Source: Lucifuga dentata | Lineage: Eukaryota > Chordata > Actinopteri > Ophidiiformes > Bythitidae | Length of the DNA stretch: 64,000 nt | Direction: 5' to 3' | NCBI GenBank assembly: GCA_014773175.1 | Contig: VXCM01002926.1 | Span: 1-64,000 of the forward strand | In this document: positions 21,389 through 35,264 of the stretch, piece after piece | Layout: each line of letters opens with the position of its first letter | Position numbering within the stretch: position 1 is the stretch's first letter | The notes under the pieces: generated by a model | The model's input: the letters and a program-made list of their open reading frames with translations, nothing else | Database searches by the model: none | Told to the model about the DNA's origin: nothing | Translations under genes and position numbers: made by a program

Positions 21389-24300
21389 TCACTTGGAAAT
21401 GCCAGCCTTCTTGGTAACACTTGCTCTCCTGTTTCCTCCTCCTCCTCCTCCTCCACCTCCATGCCAAAGGTGGCTAGGAATAGTGAAGGCATCCATGCTC
21501 ATGCCCATAGTTTTGGAGGGGATGGCACTAAACTGCTTCCTGTCTGAACTATATTTGTAGATGGACTCCACCTGGGTGGAGCTAATTGTCCTTGGGCCCA
21601 CACCAACCAATCGTACGAGCTCCTGGGAATCAGGGTTCATGGTATAAACACCCCGAAACTGGCAGCTGGAATCACGGAACAGGATGAGGAAGTGGTTGGC
21701 AGGACTTTTTTCCATCTCCTAGGTTTGGAAAAAAAAATGGAATTAAGAGAATGAAGTGAGTCTGGGCGTCTAGCATCATTGGCATAATGACTCTGCTTGT
21801 ATGATGATCAGACATGTGATCCACAAGTAAAATAATACACAAGATTTTATGTATAAATTGTAGAAAAAAGTAGCAAAGCAGTTCAAAGTATACACTGACA
21901 ATGCAGAATCTGAATCCTCTACCTCAACTATCTTGTTTTTTTGGGACTCGTTGACCTTGCCAGCCAGACAGCAGCGAGAGAGGGCATTATGGATGATGAA
22001 TTTGTTAGACTTGAAGCTTGGCTCCTTGAATAGCTTTGGACCTGCAAATACAGACACAGACATGAGCAGGGATGTTGTAACACCATTGTATCAAACTGAC
22101 TAATTGCTAGTATTAAATATATCTCATGACAACAAACTGACCAATATCAAGAAACTGGTTTATTAAAATATGAAACTAAAATAAAGCCAAATAATGTTTT
22201 AATATTGACCATTTTGAGGTCCTCTGTAATCCCAGACTTCAGCGCAGCAAAGTCTGTGCACTAAGTTGCACAAGTACACATGCACACAACTGCTACTGTT
22301 ACACAAATGCAAGAACTGTGAGTTATTCTGTTTAGTACCTGTGTATTCTGGGGCAGGCGAGGTGCTGTTGGAGCCAATCTCCCAGTCTTTATCTGCATTC
22401 TGAGTTGTCAGTTGGCTTGGCATCATACATCCCGAGGGTGAATCAGGACGGCTGTCACACAGAGGTCACACAGTCAGTTAATCAGGCTTTAGGAACCTTT
22501 TCATATGTTAGATCCCTTCACTTATGGGTACCAGACTGAATTTATACATTGGTCACCGATAGGAGAGCTAAAATAGACAGAAAAACAAGACTTCTTAATG
22601 CATCTGGGGGGTGGGGGNGGGGGGTATATTTAAGTTCTAGACAGCTCCACTTATCCTACAGCCATTATTGAAGAAAAAGCTATGACCAGGGATGTGAAGT
22701 AAAGAAGTAATATACAAATATTCCTGTTTGTAAGGCTCAAGGAAGGCAAAAACTATTTTATTTCATCTTTGAAAGGAGAATTTCAAGCACATTTTCAGGC
22801 ATCTGTCTGCTCAGATGAATCCAACCCGAATCAAATCTCAGAGCTCAAACATTAGAGCTCAAACCTCACAGCTCAAATATTAGAGCTCAAACATTTGAGC
22901 TAAAATCTCAGAGCTCAAACGTTAGAGTTCCAACCTGAGAGCTTCAAACATTACAGCTCAAACATTAGAGCTAAAACCTCAGAGCTCAAACATTAGAGCT
23001 CTAACCTGAGAGCTTCAAATATTAGAGCTAAAACCTCAGAGCTCAAACATAAGAGCTTGTTAAAGCAGAATGTAATTGCAGTGATTTTTTTTTTAGAACT
23101 TACAGTTAGAGGTTTAAAATAAATTGATTATTGATAAATTGCTGTTTAGAATTTAATCAGTTGAGAATATATAATTGTATGGTGTACATTGTTTATCATT
23201 TAACTCCTTATCTCTAAACTCTTTGACACACACAGCTGCTCCCACCCCTCTTGCCTCCATTTTGCATTGCTGCTCTGAGAGCTGTCTGCTTTCTCTACAG
23301 CTGATTTGGATGTGAAATGTGATTCTGGAATTGATTAATCGTAATTAAGTAGATTTTTCACATGCTTTTAGTAAGAAACTCTAAACTCAGCTATTCTACC
23401 TTTCTCCTAAACACATTAAATGTATTGTCAAATGCTTTTGAAAAGGCAAAAGAAAAGAAAGGAAAAGAAAAGAAAAGCAATGGAGCTGCTTACAGTGATG
23501 CTGCTTCTCAAAAGATATGCACCAGTGTACCTGGGGAGTTTCTTTGTGACGTTACCATCACTGTTCCTTGGCTCATCAGCTGTGGCTGCCAGGTTGAGAG
23601 AGGAGTTAGAGTAGACTTTTGTCAGGTTTGAGGCTGAGAAACAAAAACAGACATGACAGCAGAGAGAGGAAAGGACCAGAAACAAAGGCAAACTGTATGA
23701 CAAAAAAAAATACATGAAAGTGAAGCTACAGAAAGTTTAGTATAGTGAAATTAATTAAATCATCCACATCCACTCTAATTGAGATTTTTAATAACATGTT
23801 TTCTACTTTACCTGTTGTTCCCTTGGCTGGACTCCGAGACAGCTGGGAGCCCTCCCTGGTCATGCTGCGGGGACGGGAGCGGGTTTTCTTAGCTCGTCCT
23901 TGATTTGCAGATTTCTGCTGCAACACTTTGTCCAGATCGTTCATGATCCTGAGCTGATGCCGCCATGCATACTCCTCTTGTGTGAATTCTCCACGGCGAG
24001 CTGGTGTAGCGGGAGGAGTGGGGGAAGGGGAAGTTGTGCCAGCAGGGAGTGTATGTGAGGGAGACCCCACTCTCATCCTCTCTGAGGATGCTGGTCTGAG
24101 AACAGGGCATTTTAAGTTACTTTGACATGAAATCATCTTTCACTTCCCTGAGATGACATATTCAAGCTGGAAAAGTTGATTCAAGATGTCAAGAACAGCT
24201 GCATGAATCCATGTTGTGCATGTGTTGCATATGCAGGTGTGTATATACATGTGTGGCTGGGTTTTGCCAAGAATCTCATAATATGATATGTATCACAATG

Positions 24301-27300
24301 CAGCAGTCTCAATCTGGTGCATCATACATTCTATAATACATCCCTATGAGCTTATATTGGATTGTATTGTTGCTGACTAAGAACTGCTACTGGGCAGTTG
24401 GGGCACCTACACAGGAGGGGACAGAATCTTGGGTAAATGCCCTCTCTGGCGGAAGGCCTAACTCTGGGTGAAAAGAAGTGGGTGTGACATCATGTAGCAA
24501 AAAGGTAGCACATAACATGTTCTTACCCCTCCCCAACTGACAACAGGGGCAAAGCACTGATAAGAACTGCAAAAGCACACAGAGTTGGACATCCCAAATT
24601 AAGGAGAAAAGAAAGGGGGGGGNGGGGGGGGGGGGGGGAAATCCTGAGACAGAGGACTGTTAGGCTTGGGCCTATGAAATCTTGGAGTTTCCTCCAGTTT
24701 AAAAGTTTTTCTGTATCAATACACTAACATAATAATATATTGCCATGTCCAATTTTCAACCACGGCTCTCTAGTGTGTGTGTGTGTGTGTGTGTATTACC
24801 TGTTTTCCCTTTCTTGCTCATGCCACTGCCTCCTCCTCCTCAGCTCCTCTGTTCTCTTTTGCTGTCGCTCCAACAGCAAAGCTCTACGCTGGGCCATCTC
24901 TCCCTCACTATGCACCTCCTCCTACAAATTACACATGCACACATACACGCAGCAACATACATGCACAAAATATTAGTACACACAACTACAAGAACGGGAT
25001 TTATGTGTATGCAAAACAAGTTCCTCTTTTGCATACACTGACCTTAAAGAAGAATCCAATTGCTCCTCTTGTGCTTGGCTCATTCTGTTCTCCGCTTGGT
25101 TCCAGAGTTTCTGCCTCTCTCGCTTGTTCTCCTTTGGACTCTACCTGTTCTTCAGATACGTTTCTTGCTTTGGCAGCGAGATCCATCTGTTCCATGAGAT
25201 CTTCAGCATCTCTAGCTGGTCCTCTACTGGGCTCCATGGCAGATTCTGTGTGGTCACTCATAGAATCAGAGGAAAATTCCTGACCCTCATCAGTTGGCTC
25301 ATCGCTGCCCCCCTCTGGCTCCCCCAGGAGTGACAGTGACATCTCAATCAGACTGCAGTGCTTCGCTTCACCTCCTCCTCTCCCTCCTTCACCTCCTCCA
25401 CTGTATGCAGCAGATAGTGATAAAGTTTCACTCTCAAATGAGCACTCGGAAGGAGCACCAGAGCTGCTGCCACCAGAAGCTCGGGGATGGTCTCGTCTTG
25501 GCTGTGGCAAGACTTCTTGCAACCCCCCCACCTCCAGCTCCTCCTGCTCCAGCTCCAGGCTGAACTGCGTAGGTGTCTCACTTGAGCCTGTTTCAGAAGA
25601 GGCACTCTCATCAGGCTGTAGCTGCTGGACAGGCTGAGGAGATTCCTGAGGAGTCCGGGGGCCGCCAATGCGAAATGAAGAAGACGTCTGAACTTGACAC
25701 TTGCTGGGAGACACGNCCGGGGGCCGCCAATGCGAAATGAAGAAGACGTCTGAACTTGACACTTGCTGGGAGACACGCGCCGCAGGTGGGGGAGGGTGTC
25801 CACAGTCTGGGTTGGTGTTAAAACACGAGTGAGTGGGGGAAATTTAAGTTCAGAGGGTCGTGGATGAGGTTGCTGATGGGGACGTGGGTGGTGTTTGGGG
25901 CTGCGGGGAGTGGAGGCAAAGTTGATCTTAGTGCGTGGGGCAGGGCAGGAGGAAGACATGATATTTTTTGGAGAAGTAGAAGAGGAAAGTACATGAGAAC
26001 GACGTGAAGGGGAGGAGGCAGCGGGGGAACTGGGATCAGCAGGAATTGTGCAAGCTTTACTCATAGTCCTGGTAGGAGTCTTGGCTGGGGTTCGTGTCAG
26101 TGTTTTGGTTGGGGTGTGAGGAGGTGTCTTGGGTGGTGTTTTGGGGTTACCTTTAGGTATCAGTTTTGGAGTGGTTTTGGGTAGGTTTTTGGGTCTTTGG
26201 TTACCCATGAGTTGCTGTTGCTGTTCAGTAAGTTTCTGCATGTCTTTCTGTAGTGACTGCAGAGCTTCACTCAGCTTCTGCACCACTTCATTATACTCCA
26301 CTAGGGCAGTCTCTTTCTCTTTCTCTTTCTCAACTCCTTTTTCTTTCTCTTCACCTTTCTTACTTTCAACAGAGAATGTGACCTGCTTCTCTAATTGAAG
26401 TGGCTGATGTACAGTTTGTTCAGATGGGTTCTCTTTCTCTATTTCATTTTCCTTCTCCTTCTTTTCCTTGTCTTCCTTCTCCTCTTCCTCTTTCAGTCGC
26501 TCCTCCATGTGAGTGAGGCGCTCCTCCAGGGTGAGATTATCCTCCTCTGCTCCATCTGCTCCTCCCTCTCCTTGTTCTCTTTTCAACTGAAGGAATGCAG
26601 TTTTTCCAAGCCTCTGTCTGTGCTTGGCAAAGATGGCTTCAATACGTCTTTTTTGGGCTTCGATGCTTTTACGTTTTTCCTCCAAACGAGCTCCTAACTC
26701 CCAGGCCTCAGAGCCTGGTTCAGGCATTCTGGGACCTGGACTGTCCTGGTGGACAGGTGCCCCTACTGGGGTGGAGGGTGTCTGTGGAGTTCCTGGGGTG
26801 GCTGGGGTCCGAGCAGTGGTGGATTCTTCCCCAGGTGTCGCAGGATTTCTCCTTCTGTTGTCTCGTCTTTCAGCAAAGCTCGTCATGCGTGGACTGCTGC
26901 TGGTGCTGTGGTCCCCCTGTTGACTGGGTCGAACGTTGCCAGGAGCGTTTCGAGGGGTATCATCTAATGCTTCGGAGGAGTCAACACTGCCATCTCGTAG
27001 TACAGAGTCATCATCACGTGACATGTCAGAGGACCGTGTGGGTCTCTCTCTCCTCTCTCCCCTTCCTTGCTTTTCTCTCTCACCACCTTCCCCTCCAACA
27101 GGCCGATAGAGAATTCCAGAGCGGCAGGGAGCAGAGCTACTGAGCACTGGGGGATCTTCTTCAGGGGAGTGCAGGAAGAAACCAGCAGGCGCTCCCTCTG
27201 GACGTAACCTTGGTTCTTGCCTTCCTCCTAATGTTCCTCTTCCACCTTTCTCTGTCTTTCCCTTCCTCCAGTCCTTGCCTCCAGGAGTATGGACCGCCTG

Positions 27301-28939
27301 TAGTGCTTCCTCAATGGTTGGCAGCTCTCCAAGCGGGGTTGTGTGAAAGTGTGAGTGAGGACCCCAGGAAGATCGCTGAGACGGGGCAGAGGCACTGACC
27401 AGGTGGCTGAGGTCCTCTGGAGGGCTGTATGGAACACGGGTCATTCCTGATGACATCATAGGTGAGGTCATTGCAGGGATGCCAGTGGTGAGGCTGTCAT
27501 TGTTGACAGAATGAAAAATAGAATCTATAGGGTTTCCCATGACAATGTCAACATCACTGTCCAGCCCAAATGGGATGCTGAAAGTCACTGCAGACAGAGG
27601 GCGACTGGAGAGAGGTGGATGATGTTGAATTGATGGACAAATGGATGGGATGTATAAATGACAATGGAAAAGCAGAGATGGAGGAAAATGGAGGAAAGCC
27701 AAAGTAAGATCATAAAATAATTAAGGTAAAATGTAAAAGTCACAGAACATTTTCGATAGAAGTTATTTGAACTACCTGATTTGCTTCTTAGTCCAAATTT
27801 TGTTTTCTGAAAAGACAGACAATAATTACATCTATGTCAGTCCCAGTAATCAGCACATTTGGGTATCTTTTGTTTCTTACCAGGTGAAACTGGTGAGGAG
27901 ATGGGCACAAAGGGTTGTTTGAAGATGAAGGAAGGAGAACCACTGAAACAGAATCACACAGTAACATGCTATTAAATCACAAGTATTTTATCAAACACAA
28001 TATATAATGTTCCACAGTGATAATTAGCTTTGATGCAGATGGCACCATTGTGCACCGCTTTACACTAATCTTATACATTATCCAGTATTCACCAAATTTA
28101 GCATATATTAGGATGATTATGAAAAAAAAACTTTTTATTTTTATTATTTATTTATTTGTGATATTGCATACTGTTTTCATGTGCTCGGTGCACATATCAG
28201 GTCCAGGCAATCCTTCAAAATTTGATGGCATTTTAGCTTTGCTGACATGGTCATAACTCTGTGGTTATGAGTCTGACTAACTTGTAGTTTTGCAGTTCAT
28301 CATTATGTATGGATGATGTAGATTAAAAATTCATTCATTAACATTTTCTAAAGGCCCATGCTGGTGATTTTGCATGTTTGAGCCCAATAAATATATGCAG
28401 ATACATTATTAACAACCATTGTCCAAAACATAAACCATATTTTTGGTTTCGTGCTATTTTGTCAAATCCCCTAACCTTTCAAAATCAAATGTTCAGGTGA
28501 TACACCCACCTTAAAATTTCAACATTTCACCTGGGCATGTATGTACAAATGTACAAGTGACAGTCTTTTTAATTTCTCTGTAAAAGTCATCTTCTCCTGG
28601 TACTATATTCCCTGGTGGAGACATACATTTTCTTCTGTGTAGCTCAGTGTTGGATTGGTTAAATTAAGTAACTTTGACAAAAAAAAAAAATGTATAGACA
28701 TCGTGTTCGCTGTGATGGATTACCTATCACATCTATCGATTTAAGTTTCTACAAGTTAATTTTTATAATGTACTGGAATGAACTGAAACTAATGGCAGTC
28801 TGGAAGGTAAGAAAAATAATTCTAAAATTTACAGCTCTAGTAGTGTGTTTTGGAAAATGGTTGGTAGTAATGTAACATGTATACAGGTTGTATTTATTGG
28901 CCCTAAACATGCAAAATCACTGGTATGCTCCTTCAAAAA

Positions 28940-28996
<57 letters not shown>

Positions 28997-31900
28997 GCAG
29001 CCACAGCAGAGATATGTGCGCTTTGGATGCTTTATAGTTTCTCTGGCTTACCCTTGGACTTAATCAGGCCTGGTTTCATTTTATTCATCAGGTTGATTTT
29101 GGGTTAGGTTCATTAAATGTTGCAGCAATTCAAGTTCAGATCAGTTAAAACAGAATCCATGCTGGTTCAAGAAGGGTTAGGTTGATTTTTAGGAAATGAG
29201 CAAAACTGTGTGAGGTCATGATGGGATACTACTGGTACCTGTTGTTGTTCCCACTGACAGGACTGGTACAGTCCAGTAACCCTGAAACATCTGAAACACA
29301 CAGAAGCAGATTCAGAGACTGACCATCAACGGCATATTCATTCATCAGTCAAACAGCCAATATAACATTACCTGTGAGGTCGATTGGTTGTATGGGTTGG
29401 ACAAAGTCTGGCTTCTTCACCTCAAACCACTCCAGCAACTCAGCAATGAAGCTCATGATGTTCAGCTGAGGATTAGAGCACATATCGTACATGTACTGCA
29501 GGTAGAATTTAATGACAGAATCACCAAAGGGTCAGAGTATGTCTATATGCAAACCATACTCCAATTTTTGTCTGCACTGCAATTAAGGAAAAAATTAAAG
29601 TAAGAGGTATGGATGGAATTGAAGGATTCTGTTGTTCACTAAATATACATGATTTGTTGCTTAATCAGCTCACAGGAGGAAGTACTGCAGGTGAAGAGAT
29701 GCTTGCTCAAGCCAGTGGAGCATTTACTTGCTTCAGTAAATCAATATACAATCACATAATCTTGGTTTGGTCTACTCAGAGTTGATTTCTGCCAATTTTG
29801 ATCTGAAGATGGTGTTCGAATGATGTTTGACAAAATCAATTTATTGCCATAATCTGATGAGAATCAAAGTTTTAAAGTACATCTAGTGAGTGAAATTGGC
29901 TGAAGTATGATGACATCTCAGTTTCAGTACGGCATCCCAAAGTGCAAAGACACAACGAATGTATGAACAGCGGACACAGATTAAATACACGCCCTCAAAT
30001 ATCTCTACTGCTCCTCACTTCAAATGTACTGATGATGCTACACATACTAAAGAGCTCATAATGCCTACATGCAGCACAGGTGGAGCATAGAGCAGATCCT
30101 CCACAGCCAGAGGACAGCAGCTCTGTAAACTGCTCCCACAAAACTCCTTGATCAGCTGCAAGTTGTAGACGCTGTCAGCCACTGACATGGTGTCCTTCAA
30201 ACACACGTCTGAGAGAGGCAGAGGAGAGGTATGGGAGGAGTAAAGCATTGAGTTATACAGATGAATATAAACTGTAATATGTATTGTTAAGTGTTTATGT
30301 ATGTGTCTGTGTATATGCAATACATTCATTGTAACCCCCTAAGAATAGAGGCTATGCAGCCTACTGTGAGCTGCTTTGACAGTTAAAGGACAATACCGGC
30401 AATCATGCATGTTTGAGCCCAATCATACAATCTGCATACATGTTACATTACTGACAACCAATTTCAAAATATACTACTTTAGCCGTAAATTTTACAATTG
30501 TTTTTCCTACCTTCCAGACTGCCATTGGATTCAGTTCATTCCAGTATGCTATAAAAATCAACTTGTAGAGACCTGAAACACACTTGAGATATGTAATCCA
30601 TCACAATGAACACTATGCTGTTAGGTTTTTTTTTTGTTGAAGTAACTTTATTTAACCGATCCAACATGGAGCTGCATGGAAGACAATGTATGTCTCTGCC
30701 AGACAATATAGTCCCAGGAGAAGACGTCTTTTACTGAAAATGACTGTCTGTTCTACAGTCATGCATAATAAGTGTCAGAAGGCAAAACATTGAATTTTAA
30801 GGTGGGTGTATATCACCTGAACATTTGATTTTGAAAGATTAGGAGATTTGGCAAAATAAGAAGACAACTAAAATATGTTTTTTTGTTTTGAAAATTGGTT
30901 GTCTGTAACATAACATGCATGCGGGCTGTATATATAGTGCTCAAATTGCCAGCATGATCCTTTAAAGTTTACTAAAGTGCAATAAAAAAAAAAAAAGACT
31001 ACTATAGAACATTAATATTCCAAAAATATCCTCTTCATATACACATAGCTCAATAACCATCATTGATTGTGTTTTGTCAACTGTGTGTATGCACATGTCT
31101 GAGAATGTGTGTGTACCCTCTAGAGGCAGCAAGCTGGGGCAGTAATAGTGCAGCACAGCAGCTATAGCACAGCCATTAGACAAATCTTTAACCGCAGAAA
31201 CCAGGGGGAAAGTAGGAGTCAGCTTAGACTGCACTTTATCCTTCCTGTAGCGGATCTAGTGGAGAAAGAGAGGAGAGGAAGTGTTGTGCAAAGGAAAGTG
31301 AGAACCAGCAAATGGGCAAGTGAGGGGAAGAGCAGAAGGATGGTAAGAGATTAGCAGATACAGACAGATAAGATAGTAGAACAGATTTTACTACGATATA
31401 AGTTTATGTTAGAGAGAATTAACAACACACTTAAAAGTGGGGGGGGGTNGTGGGGGTGGGGAATGCAAAACAACTTTAAAATCATCCAGAATGGCTCCTC
31501 CTCTAGAAAATACTTCTAAACAAATAAAATCATTGACTTAAATTGTGAAATCAGCCAACGTCCAATACAACAGCAAAGACAAAACCCACACAAACCAAGC
31601 ACAAGACCAGTGGTGCCTCATTTAAGAAAATATACACACATACATACACCAGAAAGGTGCAGTGCAAAGCTAAAAGTAAAAATGCATTGCAAATAATTAC
31701 TGATATAAACAACAGATAAAGCTGTGGGTCTATATATCAGTGATAAAGCTATCACTGATATATAGAAACATATCAATGATTATCACTGTGGTAGTCTGCC
31801 CTCTGGTGTCCATGCAGGAGAACAGGCACTGACGACTCTGACCGTAATCTTACATCAAAAACATCTGATCAGGTAAAAACTGTACAACTGCTCAAGAGAA

Positions 31901-34900
31901 CAAGTGCATCAAAGTCTAGTAGTTTGAGAAACACACGTGTTCCTCAAACTACAGACCTCAGGTCCTCAGTTGCTACTTCCTTAAATAGTATTCAAAAGCC
32001 AGTGTCATCTGCAACAGTGAAAAGATTATTCTAGGATTCTGGTCTTAAAGGCAGAATTTCAAAGCAAAAAAAAAAAAAAAATACTGAAACCGGCAAATAA
32101 AAAGAAAAGTCATCCACTGTCAACTATCTGTGTTCTTTTGACCATTTTAACCTTTTATTTTTATTTGTCACTTTCAGACAGACATCGTTGGTGGCATCCT
32201 GGAGTCATCTTTTCACCGTAGCAGATGACATTGAAGGAAGCAGCCGACTGAGGACATGTAATATGTATGTTCCTCAAACTACAGACTTTGATATACAATG
32301 AGCAGTTGTGCACCTGGGCCTTCTGCTTCTTTCTCTAAAGACAGTGATGACCTTTGTGTGAAAACTTCAGGTTCTTGGCAATCATGGAATAACCTTCATT
32401 TTGCAAAATAGAGTGTCATGTTTCTTGAGAAAGCTAATTTGTTTTTGCCATTTTTGAACCCAGAATTGAACTTTAAAAATGCCAGTACCTTGCAACCCAA
32501 GTAAGGACAATTTACCCGCTTAATTGCACAGAATTGTGAGTTTCACATGTCTTTAACCAATTAGCATTTAAACATGATTAAGGATGAACTAAAAGTTTAT
32601 CATCACTGGAATAATGCTGTTGAAAATTGTAGTTTTGTGTAAATAATAAATTATAAATCTGTAATTCCCAGCAGTTAATACCATTTGCAACATTATTAAT
32701 GTCTTGACTTTATATTTAATTCCATTTAATGCCACCTTGGTGAATAAAAGTATTAATTTCTATCAAAGACATGAAAATTTCTGGGTAATTCCAAACTTTT
32801 GCATGCTTGTGTATATGCTCTTTACACTGGGCAGTAGAAAGCCAAAATACATTCAAGAGAACTGAAAACGAAACAGATGCTGCATGTCTTAATGCATGAA
32901 GTGGAACTAATGTAAAATGATATTACACTGCCCTGTTAAAGGAGGACGAAGATGTAGGCAGGTTGTACTGTAACTGAATAAACAGAGAGTGAAATTTAGT
33001 TACATTATGCCTCCTGTAACATGGCTTTGTAACGTACACACTTCAAACAAAAGCAATAAAATACAAATAAACATGGATAAATAAGGTTAAGAGTGACTGA
33101 TCCATCTAGCGTCGGAGTTAGAATGGCAGCTAGTTTGTGATCTGTTTGTCAGTCGTTGATTGAGCACGTGGTAGAGGTGTGGCGATTCATCAGTCTGTCA
33201 GTCAGTCATGTGCATTGCTACAAGACACATGGAGGAGACGAGTGAGAAAAGAGTGAGGTGTTATACATTACCACTGGTGGCTTATTCCCCGACTCCTTCA
33301 AACAAAAAGCGATAGCATGCTGGATGGGGGATGGTAGAGAGAGGGAAACAAGCATAAATGACAAGGGGGCCGGTCATCATGGGAACCGCCACACCATAAA
33401 GTCACATGGTACTGCTCAGGGAGAAAAGAGCAACAGGGAAGGAGGAGAGGAAGGGGACAAACAAGAGGGCAAAGGTGTTATAATAATCAGTGAGGAAATT
33501 ATTTCACCTTCCTCCCTCCTCTCCATCACCTCTTTCTCCTCCTCAGCTCTAATAGTTTGAGATGAAACACACAGGTGACCGAATGTTTTCAAAGCATCAT
33601 TCGTTAATAACTAGTTACAGAAAATAATCATCAGTTTAGAAGTTTAGTCAGTTGAGAGGGTCAAGAGATATGGCAAAGATATTGCTGTCAAAGGCACTTC
33701 ATAATGGGACAGAGAAGAGATTTTGTACGGCATTTCCAGCAGGCACAATAATGTCAGCCATAGACAGACAGGCAGACTCAGAGAGAGACACATAAACAAG
33801 ACACTTACGGGGACTAGTTTCCAGTACCAACGGTTGTTGTGAGACTGCCAGAGAGCACAGCACGAGAAAGAAAGACGACACAGGAAGAAACAGAGAGGCA
33901 GAGTAAGGTAGCTGTTAGATGCTTTAGCAGCACAGCTATGGTAGACTGTTTCTATGTAGTAACACCTCATGTTTGCATGTGTTTGTGTGTGTGTGACCAT
34001 TTTCACCGTTTCCTGAGTGGACTGCAGGTCTGTGCATGTTTGTGATTTGGGAAGCTCTTCTTCTTCTGTACTTTCTCTCAGCTTCTGGTTCAACTGTACA
34101 CACAAGACATTCATATTCGTGAATAAAGAGGGTTGAACATAAATGGTAAATTTAGCAGTGTGAAAAGTAAGAACTGAATATAATGTCTTAACAATTTTGT
34201 TTTTTTAATCAACATTTTGTGTGTTTGTCTTATGTTTTGTCTTATGTTTTGCTGTGTTTGTCTTATCTAAATTACAAAAATATGGGTCTATTTTTCTGTA
34301 CTTTTCCTGTTTAACTGCACTTGAAAGCAATGATAACTTGAATTTCATGATTTACTGTTATTCTATGTATTAATAGACCTGTCAGTGCAGGAGTCTCTAC
34401 ATTTTTAATTAATTTATTTATTTATAAGGGCCCATGTACAATGTTAAACATAAATGTTGCCATTTGATGTATTGTACCAGAGTTAGCTTAGAGCTCATTT
34501 TCATCTGCAGTCCCAAACTTACTTTACTTCAGTAGCAATGTCAATGCCTGAATTGTAAGAAGAAGTATTTTTCCATATTACTAATTTCCTTTAAATAAAA
34601 GATTTGGGTAGTTCTTCCTGCACTGACAATAATGCTTTGACCATGGGCTTTGATCTCACCATGTTGACCCAGAAGAGTAAAGCATTCTCCCACAGAGCTC
34701 CAACACCCATCTGCTCTGCCTCCGCTGCCATCTTCACATTGTCAACCGTCTCTCTGGCAGCCAGCGCCATCAGAGCATCAATCAGGGCTAGGTGAGCCTT
34801 CTGTGGCATCACAAGAGGAAAAACCATTTTAGTAACTCTGACAGTGACAGAATCTATTTGAAATGAAATAAAACAAAACAGGGGGAATCTCTAAAATAAT

Positions 34901-35211
34901 ATCTTCTTCAGCCGCACAATAACATACACACCGTTTTGATAGGTGAGTAGCTGAGGTCCTTCTCAGTGATGTCAGTATCCTGGATCCTGGGAGAGAAACC
35001 TTTCTTAATGAGGAGCTGAAGCAGGGCAGAGTTGTCTGCTAGGGAGCCCTGCGACGCTGGCTGTGAGACCCCGTGTGCCTGAGCCAGCAGGGCCTGAGTC
35101 CGGCAGTAAATGTCCGGGGAAAGAAGCAGCTTAGAAACGTCTGGCTTGAGGTGCTCTTGGTCATACTGGTCTTTGTAGAGTGGCTCACGCAACTCCACCG
35201 GAACATTCTCT

Positions 35212-35264
<53 letters not shown>

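Noticed and set aside
22838..23055. Regular short repeats resembling a CRISPR array
   Set aside because: Units of about 14-15 bp are contiguous with no unique spacers, in a vertebrate intron. It is a minisatellite.
26595..27143. Plus-strand open frame of 182 codons
   Set aside because: It is antisense to camsap3 exon 12 and has no family features.
25348..27702. Reading camsap3 exon 12 as a truncated gene or pseudogene
   Set aside because: The only frame break is at the duplicated join with an N; removing one copy restores the frame and all 18 exons then agree in phase.
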